A stretch of DNA of 64,000 bases from Cellulomonas chitinilytica (GTDB lineage Bacteria > Actinomycetota > Actinomycetes > Actinomycetales > Cellulomonadaceae). The notes under the pieces are model-generated. The model searched no databases. It was not told the DNA's origin and saw only the letters and a program-made list of their open reading frames with translations. Below, in pieces: positions 35,456 through 45,073 of the stretch; the stretch's first letter is position 1; each line of letters starts with the position of its first letter. A program made the position numbers and the translations under genes. Where the stretch lies: assembly GCF_016862675.1 (NCBI RefSeq), contig NZ_BONK01000002.1:248001-312000 (forward strand), read 5' to 3'.

Positions 35456-38400
35456 GCCATCCCTTCTTCGACTCTTGGACCATCACGCGGGTCAGCCGCT
35501 CACCTTGCGGGGACGTTCCGACGGTCACCCCTGCGTCCCAGATTTTCCGGCCACCTCTGCCCACACTAGTGCCCCGCCTGACTGCGAGTTCCACGGCTCT
35601 CCGGGCACTCTGGGGGCCAACGAACAGACTCTTTCCTAGCGTGTCGGCCTTCGACGCCACCGAATGCTCGTTCGTACCTCGGATGTGCTTGTTAAGAGCG
35701 CCCTGAGCGATCTCGCACGCATCTCCGGCGTTGTGGACCAATTGATCCGCATCGTCCGGCGACGCTGTGACGAAGTACGTGTGGTCGCCCGACGCGTGCA
35801 GGTTGTAAACATCCTGCCTGGCGAACCATCCGAGGTCGACAGCAGACTCGAGCTCGTGCCGCTCGCCGTCCGAACCAAGCGTGACGTCGCCGACTTCCAG
35901 GTTTCCGGCCGCGACCCAGCCTTTGCTCTCGATCCAGTACGGGTGATTGTCGGTTGCCACGACCGCCGAGTCGCTGCCGTCGAACGTCAGCGCGACGAGA
36001 CGCTTGTCTCCAATACTCGACAAAGGCTCGATCACCACCTCGGCGAAAGTCTCTCCGCTGGCGGGGTCTGCCCCGAGGATTGCATCACCGAGCTTGAGTG
36101 ACTCGATCGGCTTGAGCGACCCGTCAGCCATGCGGACCAACGTGCCGGCCACGAACGAGCACTTCGACCTCTTTAGCTGACCGACAGCTCGCTCGATCTT
36201 GGGTGCGGCACGGGTGGCGAGCTTGCCAACGGTCTGGCTGGTCTTGACCAGCCTGGCGACCTTGACGGCTCCGGCGGCGACGCCGAGTCCGACGAGGGTG
36301 GCGGCGGCGCCGATTGCGGCCATCTTGGCGGCTTGCTTGTCACCGACGGCGAGGTAGGCACCGGCGGCGATGGCCCCGACGGCGGCGCCTGCTGGTCCGG
36401 GGATAAAGCTAGATGACAGGTCCGCAACGACAGCGACGACTTTGAGGGCGCCCTTCCACGAGAACGTGCCTGCCAGGTCGGTGCAGTTAACCGGGTCGGC
36501 GTTGCAGTAGTCGTAGGCGTTGGCGGACCCGCCCGCGACGGGGTCGGTCTGCAAGAATCGTCCAAGGGCGGGCGCGTAGAGCCGGACGCCCATGAGGATG
36601 GTGCCGGTGGGGGTGTCGGCGGACCGTTGGGCGGCGCCGAGCCACCCGTAGCGAGCGGGTGGTGCGTTGCCGGTCTGCCCTGAGGTCATGGGCTGGGGGA
36701 CGCCGAACTCGTCGAACGAGGTGAACTGCAGCGCGGCCCAGGTCGCGTCCGGAGCGCCGTCGGCGATGGGCAGGGTGGCGGTGATGTCGCCGTGCAGGTC
36801 AACCAGCTGCAAGACAAGGCTGCCGGCCTTGCCGGTCTGGACCGCGACGGCGCCGTCCATGCCTTCGACGTACCGGGAGACCTTGTCCGGCTGGGTCAGG
36901 TCTTCGGCGATCCACGATGGTTCGTCGCTGTCCCCGTCGTAGTGGTTCAGCGACTCCGTCGAGTTGGCCCAGGCGTCGTTGACCCACGCGAACGTGGACT
37001 GTTGAGCGAACCGCTGCAGCGGGTCCAAGGTCCACGTCGAACGCTGGACGCCCGGCACCTCCTGGGAGGCGACCAGGTCGTTGACGAAGTATCCGGTCGA
37101 CGCGACCGCGGCACCGTCGGCAGTGGGCATCGCGACGATCCGGCCGAGCTTGTCGTACGTCCACGCCGACCCGTTCGCGCCGCTGGTGGTCACCAGCCGG
37201 TCCGCGCTGTCGTACGTCGAGGTCGTCGACATCGCCCCGGTCGTGCCCGGGCAGCTGGACGCGGCCGCCGAGGACAGCGACGTGCGGTTGGTGTGGGTGT
37301 CGAACCCGTACCGCCGCGACGTGCACGCCCCGGTCGCCATCGAGGTGTCGTCCACTGCCGTCAGGCGTCCGAGACGGTCGTACGTGTAGGTGCGGGCCCC
37401 GGCGTCGGAGGTGTGCGCGATCCACTGCCCGCGTTGGTTCTCTACGACGGAGTCCGAGGCGATGACGACGCCGTCGGAGATCCGGGTGTAGGTGCGTGCT
37501 GTCGGCACCCGGGCGGTGTCGTAGGTCAGGGTCAGGCGCACCCCGCCGGGCAACGCCTGGGACTCCAGCTGCCCGTCCGGTCCCCAGGTCGGAGTGATCG
37601 CCCCGGCCACGGAGTCGGTCATCTTGGTGACGAACCCGCGCGACTCGACCGTCCGGTCGTACTCGTACGTGCGGGTGGCCCCGATCGAGTCGGTCACGGT
37701 CAGCGGCTGGCCCAGCCGGTCGTACGTCGTAGCAGTCCACGCCCCCGCGGCGTCGGTGTACTTGGTGAGCCGGCCGAGCTTGTCGTACTCCTTGCTGACC
37801 GCTGCGGTCACCGCACCAGTCGAGTCGACCGAGGCGTTGCGCACGACGTCACCGGTGGTCGGCTCGTAGGTCGTGGTCGTCTTCGCGATCGACGCGCCCA
37901 CGCCGGTGCCGGTACCCGTGAGGGACACCGAGGTGACCCGGTCGGCAGCGTCGTAGGTGGTGGTCGCGGTCCGCTTGACCAGCCCGGAGCCCGACCCGAC
38001 CGAGTCCGTGACGACCGTCGGTGACCCGTACCCGTTGTATGCCTCGACCCGCTTGACCGGCAGGTCCGAGCTCATGCGCGCCGCGTCGTGCCCGGTCACC
38101 GCACCGGCGGCACGGGTCAGGCAGGGTTGTCCGGCCCATTCCGGCTTGTTTGCGCACGACGCGTCGTCAGCGTTGGAGCCGGCGGTGTAGAACACGGACG
38201 TCGTCGTGCCGGCGTCCGTCCCCGTCGAGCCCGGCTTGGAGGACCGGATCGCCCGGCCGCGCGCGTCGTAGACGACGGTCGAGGTCAACGCGTCGGGCTG
38301 GCCCGCGTCGACCGTCACCGCGGTGGGCTGCTTGTGCACCCACCCCGAGGTGGCCCCGAGCGCGGGAGCGCCGTCGATCGGCGCGTACCCGTTCGTCGTG

Positions 38401-41400
38401 ACCAACGGGTCGAGGTTCTCGCCGGTGGTCGGGTCGAGGCCGGTCGTCGTGGCCGTGGTCAGCAGGTGGTAGCTCGCCCCGTCGGGCTTGCCCTCGTCGT
38501 AGACGTTCACGGTTCGGGGACGCAGGGTCCGCACGTCGGCCGGGTCGTTGCCCACGGCCAGACGCTGGACGGGGCCGATCGACGTGAGCAGGTCCAGCCC
38601 GTCCTCGCTGTACGTCGAGCGTGAGTCGAGCAGCTGGGACAGCTCGACGGAGCCCTTTGCCTGCAGGCCCCACGCGGCGAGCATGGGCTGGGCGTTGGGC
38701 AGCTTCTTGAGGGCCAGCAGCCGGTTGGTCGCGTCCAGGGTGCGCACCACGTTGCCGCGCATGTCGTACTCGGCTGTGTCGATGAACCCTTCGACCGGTG
38801 CGCCCTTCGCGGCCGGCGAGGCTGTGTCGACCTCGAGCCCGGAGGCGTTCAGGTACGACACGGTCGCAGGCCCGTACCCGTCCTCGCCGGGACTGGTGGA
38901 CGTGGCCGAGGTGACCGCCGGGACGTCGAGCGGACCGAAGATCGCGGTCGCGTCGGTCGGGCCGTCGCTCTGGGCCCACGTGCCGATCGCGGTCGCGTCC
39001 AGGTCGTAGGGGCCACCGGCGGCGCGGGTCAGCGGGACCCCGTACACCACGGTGGTGGTGTTGTCCGGGCCCCAGGTGGCGGTTGTGCCGGGCACCAGGG
39101 ACGCCCGGGTGACCTTGAGCAGACGCCCGGGCAGCGGGTCGATCCAGTCGCCGGCCCCCGTCTTCATCGTGCCGCCGACACCGTACGTGTACCGGTAGGG
39201 AGCATCACCTGGTGCCGTGACCGAGGTGAGGCGACCCGCCGTGTCGTAGTCGTACACGGTGACCAAGGCAGGAGCGCCCGAGGCCACGATCCGCGGGTCG
39301 TGCACCTGGGCGAGCCGCCCCGCTGCGGTGTAGGCGTAGGACGCCACCGGGATCCTGACCATCCCGGTGCCGGAGTCGGGGGTCCACACCGATGCCGTCG
39401 AGACCCGACCGGCATAGGAGCCGACAGCGGCGCCCACGGCGGTCGTGGTGGCTGCGTAGTCGAGGTCCATGACCTCGCACCCGCGCGCCGGGACAGGGGT
39501 CGTGCACGCTGTGGTGTTGGTCGGCCAGCCGTCCACGCCCGGTTCGACGGGCGCGATGATCCGCGCGAGCCGGGCCACTCCGGGAACCGCCGCGACGTCG
39601 TAGACGTACCGCGCAGCCCCCGCCGCGCCCGGGGCCGAGGTCACCTCGATCGGGAAGTCACCGCGGGCCGCGTTCTGGCGGAAGTCGGTGACCGTGCCGT
39701 CGAGCTCGGTGACACGCCACGTCGTGGCCGACGTCTCGGTCAGTGTCAGCGACTCCGCGCCGGGTTCGGGCCACCACTTGCCCCCGGAACCGGCGGTGAA
39801 CCACACCTCGCCGCCACCGGTGAGCTCGAGTGAGACGACGTCGTCGTACGCCCGGGTGATGCGGGTGTACGCGGTGCCCGAAGCGCCGTCGACCGTGCCC
39901 AGCGACCACTCGGGCCCGAACGGGGACCACAGCTCCTGCACGGTGACATCGTCGAAGTAGACGACCTTCGAGCTGGACGAGAACCCGTCGTACATCCGCA
40001 CGAACGCCTCGGTCGCTCCGGCGGGGATGGTGACGTCGACGCTGATCTGCTGCCAGGCGTCCACGACCGTCGGACGGGGGCTCTGACCAGCGACGGCGTA
40101 CGCGCCGTCGCGGACATAGGTCACCAGCCGCAGCCCGCGCGGGTCCTCCGGCGACAGACCGGTCGCGGCGGGCACGTAGATCCACCCCGAGACCCGGTAG
40201 GTGCGCCCCGGCCGCATCGACAACCGCAACCCGCCGGCGTCTCCCGCGATCCCGACGTAGGAGTCGGACCAGTCCCGCGGGGTGATCTTGGAGGACGTCG
40301 TCCCGGAGTGGAAACGGGTGCTGTCCACGCCGACGGCTGCGCTGCCGGTGTGACCGGCGACCGTGGTCGCCTCCTCCTGCGCCTTGGTGAGGGCGTTGGG
40401 CTGCAGCTCGAACCCGCTGTCGACGTCCCGCGAGGACGTCGTGCGCACCAGGGACAGGCCGAACTCCTCCGCGTCGGTGACCGACAGCGTGTGGTCGCCC
40501 GTCAAGAGGTTGACCGAGCCCGGGCCGATCGCGGACGTCGCCGCACCGCCGGCGTCCGGGTCGACGACGACCGTCACCCACTGCCCGTTCTCCGGGGACG
40601 ACCCGTCGGCGCTGGCGGACACCTGCGCGCGCACCTGCGCCGGTCCGCCCTGGTACCCCAGGGCCGCGCCCACGTCCCAGGTCGTGTAGCCCGACCCGGT
40701 CGGCAGGGCCCGCCACGACGTATCCCACGTCGTCCCGTCCGAGGTCGCCAGCAGCGAGGCCGGCACGTCCTGGATCTCCGACTCGGGTGAGTCCGGGCCA
40801 CGGCGCCACTGGAAGTGCATGTACGCCATGTCGGGCATGGCCTCGACCGTCAGCCGGACCCGGCGCACGACCTTCGTCGCCTCGGTGGGGCTGACGATGC
40901 CGACCTTCCCGACGCGGAACGTGTACTTCGAGACACCCGAGACGTTCCCTGCACGGTCGACCGACTGGACCTGCAGCGTGTGGCGCCCTGCGTCCGCCGG
41001 CGTGATGCTGAGGCTCGCCGCCGCGCCGGCTTCGGTCGTCACCTGCTGCGCCGGGTCGGGTGCCTTGTCCAGGCCCCACCGGTACGCCGTGACCGTCGAG
41101 TCGGACGTCGGCAGCGAGAGGGTGAACGTACCGGCCTGTCCTGGTGCGCCGTGCCAGGCGTCGTCGCTGGGGAAGGTCGCGGACGTGACGTTCGGTGCCG
41201 GTGGTGGGGTCAGGTCGACGCCGAACCAGAACCACTCGGCCTGTGGACCGAGCACAGCTCCGTCGTGGGCCTGGACGGCCACCGCGTACTGCGTGCCCTC
41301 GTGAAGCACCCCCGCGGGGACGTCGAGCGACGCGACGCTGCCGCTCGGCACCTCGCCGGTGTAGGACCCGTAGACGACGACCTGGGCGGCGACGTCCACG

Positions 41401-43208
41401 AACGTGAACGCGCCGCGCAGGTACCCACCGTCCGGGTCGGACAGCGTCGCCGAGATCCGCGGGGTCGCAGTCGTCGCCCAGGTCCGCTGAGTCGAGGGCG
41501 TCGACGACGGCGTGACCTGGACACCGGTCGGCACGTTCGGCGTGGAGTTGTACGTCACCCAGATCGAGGGAATGTCCCTCCCGTGGTTGGCCGAGAAGAA
41601 CTTCTTCCACCCGAAGTTGTCGGCTTCGTTCTCCGCCTTGAGGCCGACGTTCCCCTCGGAGCCCTCACCGACGGCCCAGTCCTGGGCCAACCGGGTGATG
41701 TCGACGCTGGTCCATGCCCCGGCGCAGCTCGAGGAGTACCCGTGCGTGTCAGACACGGTCGCGTACAGGCCGCCCCAGGCCGGCTGGTTGTCCCAGACGG
41801 TGCCAGGTCCGGCGGGCCAGGCGGACCAGACCTGCCAGTTGCGGGGCTGGCACGACCACGAGTAGAAGTTCGCCAGGTCGAGGTACGCGGCGGTCACCGC
41901 CTTGCCGGCGATCGCCGACGTGTCGAACGTCAGGAACGCGCGGCCGACGTGCGCGCCACCGTCGTAGGTACCCACGTCGAGCTCGGCCTCGCCGGAACGG
42001 TCACCGCTCGTGCCCTTGAGCACGTAGGTGTCGAATCCCAGGGCGAAGCTGACGTCGGGGTCGACCACGACCGGGTACGTCGTGGCGGGGTCCTGGAGGA
42101 AGTCAGCCTGTGGCGACAAGGTCACCGTCGCCGTCTCCGCATCAGGCTGGACGGCCTCACGCTCGACCTCGACGACCCCGGCGACAGAGTCCACCGAGCC
42201 GTCGCCGACCACCGGCGCGGGGGCAGCCTCGCTGTCCGCGTCGGGCGGCGCGGCGCTCCCATCCGTGGCCGTCGTCGCACCGTGGTCCTTCGCCGTCACC
42301 CACGCCGGCATCGGGGACAGCCGCTCCCCGGCGGCCGCTTCGACCGGACGGGCCTGGGTGATCGGGAACGCCCGGCCCTCGTCGCTCGTGGCGTCCCACA
42401 TCTGCGCGGGTGGGGCCGTCGCGACCACGGCTCCGTCGTCGACGACCTGCAGCCCGCCGTCGGCGGCCGCGGCGAGCTCCGCGCCGTCGGTCTCGACCGT
42501 CAGGGACAGATCCAGCGCCTCGTCGACGGCGGGACGCTCGTTGATCACGAAGAACTGCTCGTACCCCGTGCTCGTGGCCTCCATGACCAGGTCGACACCG
42601 GGCCGGACGTCCGGGTAGACCGCCCTGCGGCCCTCCAGGCGCGGCGCGGGCAGGGGCCCTTCCCACAGCACACGCGTCGTGACCTCGGTCGCCGGCTCGG
42701 TCATCGTCGCGATCGCGACGGGCGCGTCGGACGATGTCGGACCGGCCCCCGTCCCCCCGGACAAGGTCAGGTCACCACTCTGGGCGACTGGACGGACCGT
42801 GCCGTCGGGCTGCGCAACAAGAGTCAGGTCGACCGGTGCCCAGTCCTCGACGTGGGTCCCGTCGCCTCCCTCGCGGACCCACACCGGGCCGGACCCCAGC
42901 CCGGCCGCCATCGTCCCGTCCGGCAAGGCGAAGACCGAGCCGAGCTCGCTGCGCTCACCGACGACCTCGACCGGCTTGCCCTCCAGCCGCGCGATCGCGC
43001 GCGCTGACACCACGTCCGGTGCGGTCAACGGCTCGTCGGCGACCGCCGCGGCCTGAGCCTGCTCGTCGGGCACGACGTCCGCGGTCGCCGTCGCGCCGGC
43101 CGCCGGAGCACCGACGGCCGCCACGGCCAGCGCCGCCGCCACCGCTGCGCCCCGCACCCCCGGGCGCCACGATCGGGGGGTGCCGAACCAGCGCTGCAGA
43201 CCGGGCAT
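35436..43208 (-). CDS. Secreted RHS polymorphic toxin with HINT domain and C-terminal toxin tip
   Basis: A 2590-residue giant. Residues 1-41 are a signal peptide (GAAVAAALAVAAVGAPAAGA). About 400-620 is a DNRLRE-like beta domain (FDTYVLKGTSGDRSGEAELD). Ig-like and carbohydrate-module-like regions follow, then many YD repeats (about 1300-2200) and the RHS core (GRFLQTDPVAGGSANAYDYC). A hydrophobic stretch (VGAIAAGAYLAV) precedes a pretoxin HINT domain from Cys2350 (KCSFVAGTLV, DNHPYWI) to Asn2493 (LVHNAG), which should self-cleave. The last 97 residues are the toxin tip (NKHIRGTNEHS, ending SKKGWHGWPVK), faintly like Ntox50/BECR-fold RNases; that assignment is weak. The ATG at 43208 has GGAG 5 bases after a short spacer. 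Likely used in contact competition. Confidence 0.92.
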   Translation of the reverse strand: MPGLQRWFGTPRSWRPGVRGAAVAAALAVAAVGAPAAGATATADVVPDEQAQAAAVADEPLTAPDVVSARAIARLEGKPVEVVGERSELGSVFALPDGTMAAGLGSGPVWVREGGDGTHVEDWAPVDLTLVAQPDGTVRPVAQSGDLTLSGGTGAGPTSSDAPVAIATMTEPATEVTTRVLWEGPLPAPRLEGRRAVYPDVRPGVDLVMEATSTGYEQFFVINERPAVDEALDLSLTVETDGAELAAAADGGLQVVDDGAVVATAPPAQMWDATSDEGRAFPITQARPVEAAAGERLSPMPAWVTAKDHGATTATDGSAAPPDADSEAAPAPVVGDGSVDSVAGVVEVEREAVQPDAETATVTLSPQADFLQDPATTYPVVVDPDVSFALGFDTYVLKGTSGDRSGEAELDVGTYDGGAHVGRAFLTFDTSAIAGKAVTAAYLDLANFYSWSCQPRNWQVWSAWPAGPGTVWDNQPAWGGLYATVSDTHGYSSSCAGAWTSVDITRLAQDWAVGEGSEGNVGLKAENEADNFGWKKFFSANHGRDIPSIWVTYNSTPNVPTGVQVTPSSTPSTQRTWATTATPRISATLSDPDGGYLRGAFTFVDVAAQVVVYGSYTGEVPSGSVASLDVPAGVLHEGTQYAVAVQAHDGAVLGPQAEWFWFGVDLTPPPAPNVTSATFPSDDAWHGAPGQAGTFTLSLPTSDSTVTAYRWGLDKAPDPAQQVTTEAGAAASLSITPADAGRHTLQVQSVDRAGNVSGVSKYTFRVGKVGIVSPTEATKVVRRVRLTVEAMPDMAYMHFQWRRGPDSPESEIQDVPASLLATSDGTTWDTSWRALPTGSGYTTWDVGAALGYQGGPAQVRAQVSASADGSSPENGQWVTVVVDPDAGGAATSAIGPGSVNLLTGDHTLSVTDAEEFGLSLVRTTSSRDVDSGFELQPNALTKAQEEATTVAGHTGSAAVGVDSTRFHSGTTSSKITPRDWSDSYVGIAGDAGGLRLSMRPGRTYRVSGWIYVPAATGLSPEDPRGLRLVTYVRDGAYAVAGQSPRPTVVDAWQQISVDVTIPAGATEAFVRMYDGFSSSSKVVYFDDVTVQELWSPFGPEWSLGTVDGASGTAYTRITRAYDDVVSLELTGGGEVWFTAGSGGKWWPEPGAESLTLTETSATTWRVTELDGTVTDFRQNAARGDFPIEVTSAPGAAGAARYVYDVAAVPGVARLARIIAPVEPGVDGWPTNTTACTTPVPARGCEVMDLDYAATTTAVGAAVGSYAGRVSTASVWTPDSGTGMVRIPVASYAYTAAGRLAQVHDPRIVASGAPALVTVYDYDTAGRLTSVTAPGDAPYRYTYGVGGTMKTGAGDWIDPLPGRLLKVTRASLVPGTTATWGPDNTTTVVYGVPLTRAAGGPYDLDATAIGTWAQSDGPTDATAIFGPLDVPAVTSATSTSPGEDGYGPATVSYLNASGLEVDTASPAAKGAPVEGFIDTAEYDMRGNVVRTLDATNRLLALKKLPNAQPMLAAWGLQAKGSVELSQLLDSRSTYSEDGLDLLTSIGPVQRLAVGNDPADVRTLRPRTVNVYDEGKPDGASYHLLTTATTTGLDPTTGENLDPLVTTNGYAPIDGAPALGATSGWVHKQPTAVTVDAGQPDALTSTVVYDARGRAIRSSKPGSTGTDAGTTTSVFYTAGSNADDASCANKPEWAGQPCLTRAAGAVTGHDAARMSSDLPVKRVEAYNGYGSPTVVTDSVGSGSGLVKRTATTTYDAADRVTSVSLTGTGTGVGASIAKTTTTYEPTTGDVVRNASVDSTGAVTAAVSKEYDKLGRLTKYTDAAGAWTATTYDRLGQPLTVTDSIGATRTYEYDRTVESRGFVTKMTDSVAGAITPTWGPDGQLESQALPGGVRLTLTYDTARVPTARTYTRISDGVVIASDSVVENQRGQWIAHTSDAGARTYTYDRLGRLTAVDDTSMATGACTSRRYGFDTHTNRTSLSSAAASSCPGTTGAMSTTSTYDSADRLVTTSGANGSAWTYDKLGRIVAMPTADGAAVASTGYFVNDLVASQEVPGVQRSTWTLDPLQRFAQQSTFAWVNDAWANSTESLNHYDGDSDEPSWIAEDLTQPDKVSRYVEGMDGAVAVQTGKAGSLVLQLVDLHGDITATLPIADGAPDATWAALQFTSFDEFGVPQPMTSGQTGNAPPARYGWLGAAQRSADTPTGTILMGVRLYAPALGRFLQTDPVAGGSANAYDYCNADPVNCTDLAGTFSWKGALKVVAVVADLSSSFIPGPAGAAVGAIAAGAYLAVGDKQAAKMAAIGAAATLVGLGVAAGAVKVARLVKTSQTVGKLATRAAPKIERAVGQLKRSKCSFVAGTLVRMADGSLKPIESLKLGDAILGADPASGETFAEVVIEPLSSIGDKRLVALTFDGSDSAVVATDNHPYWIESKGWVAAGNLEVGDVTLGSDGERHELESAVDLGWFARQDVYNLHASGDHTYFVTASPDDADQLVHNAGDACEIAQGALNKHIRGTNEHSVASKADTLGKSLFVGPQSARRAVELAVRRGTSVGRGGRKIWDAGVTVGTSPQGERLTRVMVQESKKGWHGWPVK

Positions 43209-43505
43209 GTGCTCTCCAACCGAGGGGGTACGAGACGTCGCGGTTCCACGGAAGCAGCTGCACAGAGCCCCCAGGATCACGCCGGGACGAGGCTGAGCTC
43301 CTGCCGGCAGCCGGAAACTATCGGAGTCACGCACCTCATGACCTGCGGTTTTGCACAGTCATCAACCACGCGCGCCGGTTCACCCGTTCGGGTGTACTGA
43401 GCCGCGAGGGGCTCTGCTGGTACCGGTCACGGCAGGGACTCCCGACATCGCGCCGGTTCCGCTTGTGTGGTCGGTACCGACGTTCCCACCCATCAGAGGA
43501 GAACC

Positions 43506-43898
43506 ATGCGCGTCGACCCGCAGCCGCCCACCGCCCGAGGACCGGCCGAGTGGTTCACCGGCACCGTCCACCTCGACGCGATCCGCACGCCGGACTCCCA
43601 GTCCGCGGTCGGCGCCGCGCACGTCCGGTTCACCCCCGGCGCCCGGACCGCCTGGCACCACCACCCGCACGGGCAGACCCTCTACGTCACGGACGGCGTC
43701 GGGTACGTCGCACGGCGCGGCGGCCCCGTGCAGGAGATCCGACCCGGCGACGTCGTCTACATCGAGCCCGGCGAGGAGCACTGGCACGGCGCCACCCCGC
43801 AGCGGTTCATGGCGCACGTCGCCATCCAGGAGGCGGACGACGACGGCCGCGTGGTGACCTGGCTCGAGCACGTCACCGACGACGAGTACCCGGGCTGA
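43506..43898 (+). CDS. Cupin domain protein
   Basis: A 130-residue single cupin. Motif 1 is seen in WHHHPHGQTLYVTDGVGYV (metal-binding His cluster) and motif 2 in GDVVYIEPGEEHWHGA. It resembles the small (R)-hydroxynitrile-lyase-like/carboxymuconolactone-associated cupins; the reaction is unknown. The ATG at 43506 has a perfect AGAGGAG upstream. It is divergent from the RHS gene, with 297 bases between them in which I found no other gene. Confidence 0.88.
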   Translation: MRVDPQPPTARGPAEWFTGTVHLDAIRTPDSQSAVGAAHVRFTPGARTAWHHHPHGQTLYVTDGVGYVARRGGPVQEIRPGDVVYIEPGEEHWHGATPQRFMAHVAIQEADDDGRVVTWLEHVTDDEYPG

Positions 43899-43908
43899 CG
43901 ATCCGACC

Positions 43909-44979
43909 TCACGTCGTCGTGGCGAGGAGCCGCCGGATCTGGTCCACCACCTCGTCGGGGGCGTCCAGGTAGATCAGGTGCCCGCCGTCGAGGGTCACGA
44001 TCCGGCTCTGCGGGTGCTCGCTTGCGACGGCTTCGTGGACATGCACCCAGTCGGGCATGCCGTACTCGTGCGTCGCGTCGATGGTGTCCTGCGCGAGGAG
44101 CATCAGGGTGGGGATCGCCGGGTCGAAGCGGTGCCCCTGGAGCGCGACGTCGTTGCGCAGGGACCAGCTCACCTCGTCGTCGAGCAGGCGCAGGTCCAGG
44201 TGGGTGTTGTCGAGCAGCCAGTCCTCGTCCTGCTCGGCGTCGTCGAGCAGCGGGTTGGCCGGGAGGAGGGAGGAGTCGTCGCCGTTGATCCACCGGTCGA
44301 CGCGGACGAAGCCCAGGAACCGCAGCACCGTCATGGTGGGGTGGAGGCCGCCGTCCTGGGCGAGGTCGCCCTCGTAGTCCGCCGCGGCCTGCTGACCGGG
44401 TGCCGTGCTGTCCAGCCCGACGAACCCCGCCACCTCGTCCGGGTACAGCTCCGCGAACTCCATCCCGTACAGGCCGGCGATCGAGTGGGCCACCAGCACG
44501 TACGGGCCGTCGACGCCCGCCCCGTGCAGCGCGGCATGGATCTCGGTGGCGACGTTCCGGCTCGACCGATCCCTCGTCGTCGAGCCGGAGAAGCCGTAGC
44601 CCAGGTAGTCGACGGTCGCGATGTTCACGTCCTCGGCGAGGGGCTCCCAGACGCTCTTGAGCTCGTAGTACGCGCTGCCCAGGCCCAGGCCGGTCAGGAA
44701 CACCAGGGTGGGCCCGTCAGGGTGCTCCGCCTGCGAGTAGACGTGCATCCGGGCGCCGCCGGGCACCTCGACCAGCTCCCCCGGGACGTCGAGCCGCGCC
44801 AGGCCGACGGCGTTCGCCGCCTGGTTGACGCCCGTCGAGAGGGCGAGCACCGCGACCACGACGGCGACGACCGCGACGGCGATGCGTCGCAGGCGCCTCG
44901 TCCACCGCCTCCGCCGCGTCGGCCCGGGTCGGTCCGGTGCCGGCTCGGGCGCCACGGGCACGACAACGCTCTCGGTCAT
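43909..44979 (-). CDS. Membrane-anchored alpha/beta hydrolase
   Basis: A 356-residue alpha/beta-hydrolase-fold enzyme with one N-terminal membrane helix (IAVAVVAVVVAVLALSTGV, about 32-50), so the catalytic domain faces outside. The nucleophile elbow is AHSIAGLYG, and the catalytic His is in LDGGHLIYLD. A short cap lies between. Lipase, esterase or haloperoxidase-like roles are all possible. It is convergent with the cupin gene, 10 bases apart. Confidence 0.88.
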   Translation of the reverse strand: MTESVVVPVAPEPAPDRPGPTRRRRWTRRLRRIAVAVVAVVVAVLALSTGVNQAANAVGLARLDVPGELVEVPGGARMHVYSQAEHPDGPTLVFLTGLGLGSAYYELKSVWEPLAEDVNIATVDYLGYGFSGSTTRDRSSRNVATEIHAALHGAGVDGPYVLVAHSIAGLYGMEFAELYPDEVAGFVGLDSTAPGQQAAADYEGDLAQDGGLHPTMTVLRFLGFVRVDRWINGDDSSLLPANPLLDDAEQDEDWLLDNTHLDLRLLDDEVSWSLRNDVALQGHRFDPAIPTLMLLAQDTIDATHEYGMPDWVHVHEAVASEHPQSRIVTLDGGHLIYLDAPDEVVDQIRRLLATTT

Positions 44980-45073
44980 GGCCCGAGACTCGCACCCCGG
45001 ACGGCGCCGCCACATCGGGGAACCACCTGAACCCCACCCCGAACGTGCGTCAGGGTCCCGCCGTCGTCGGGGC

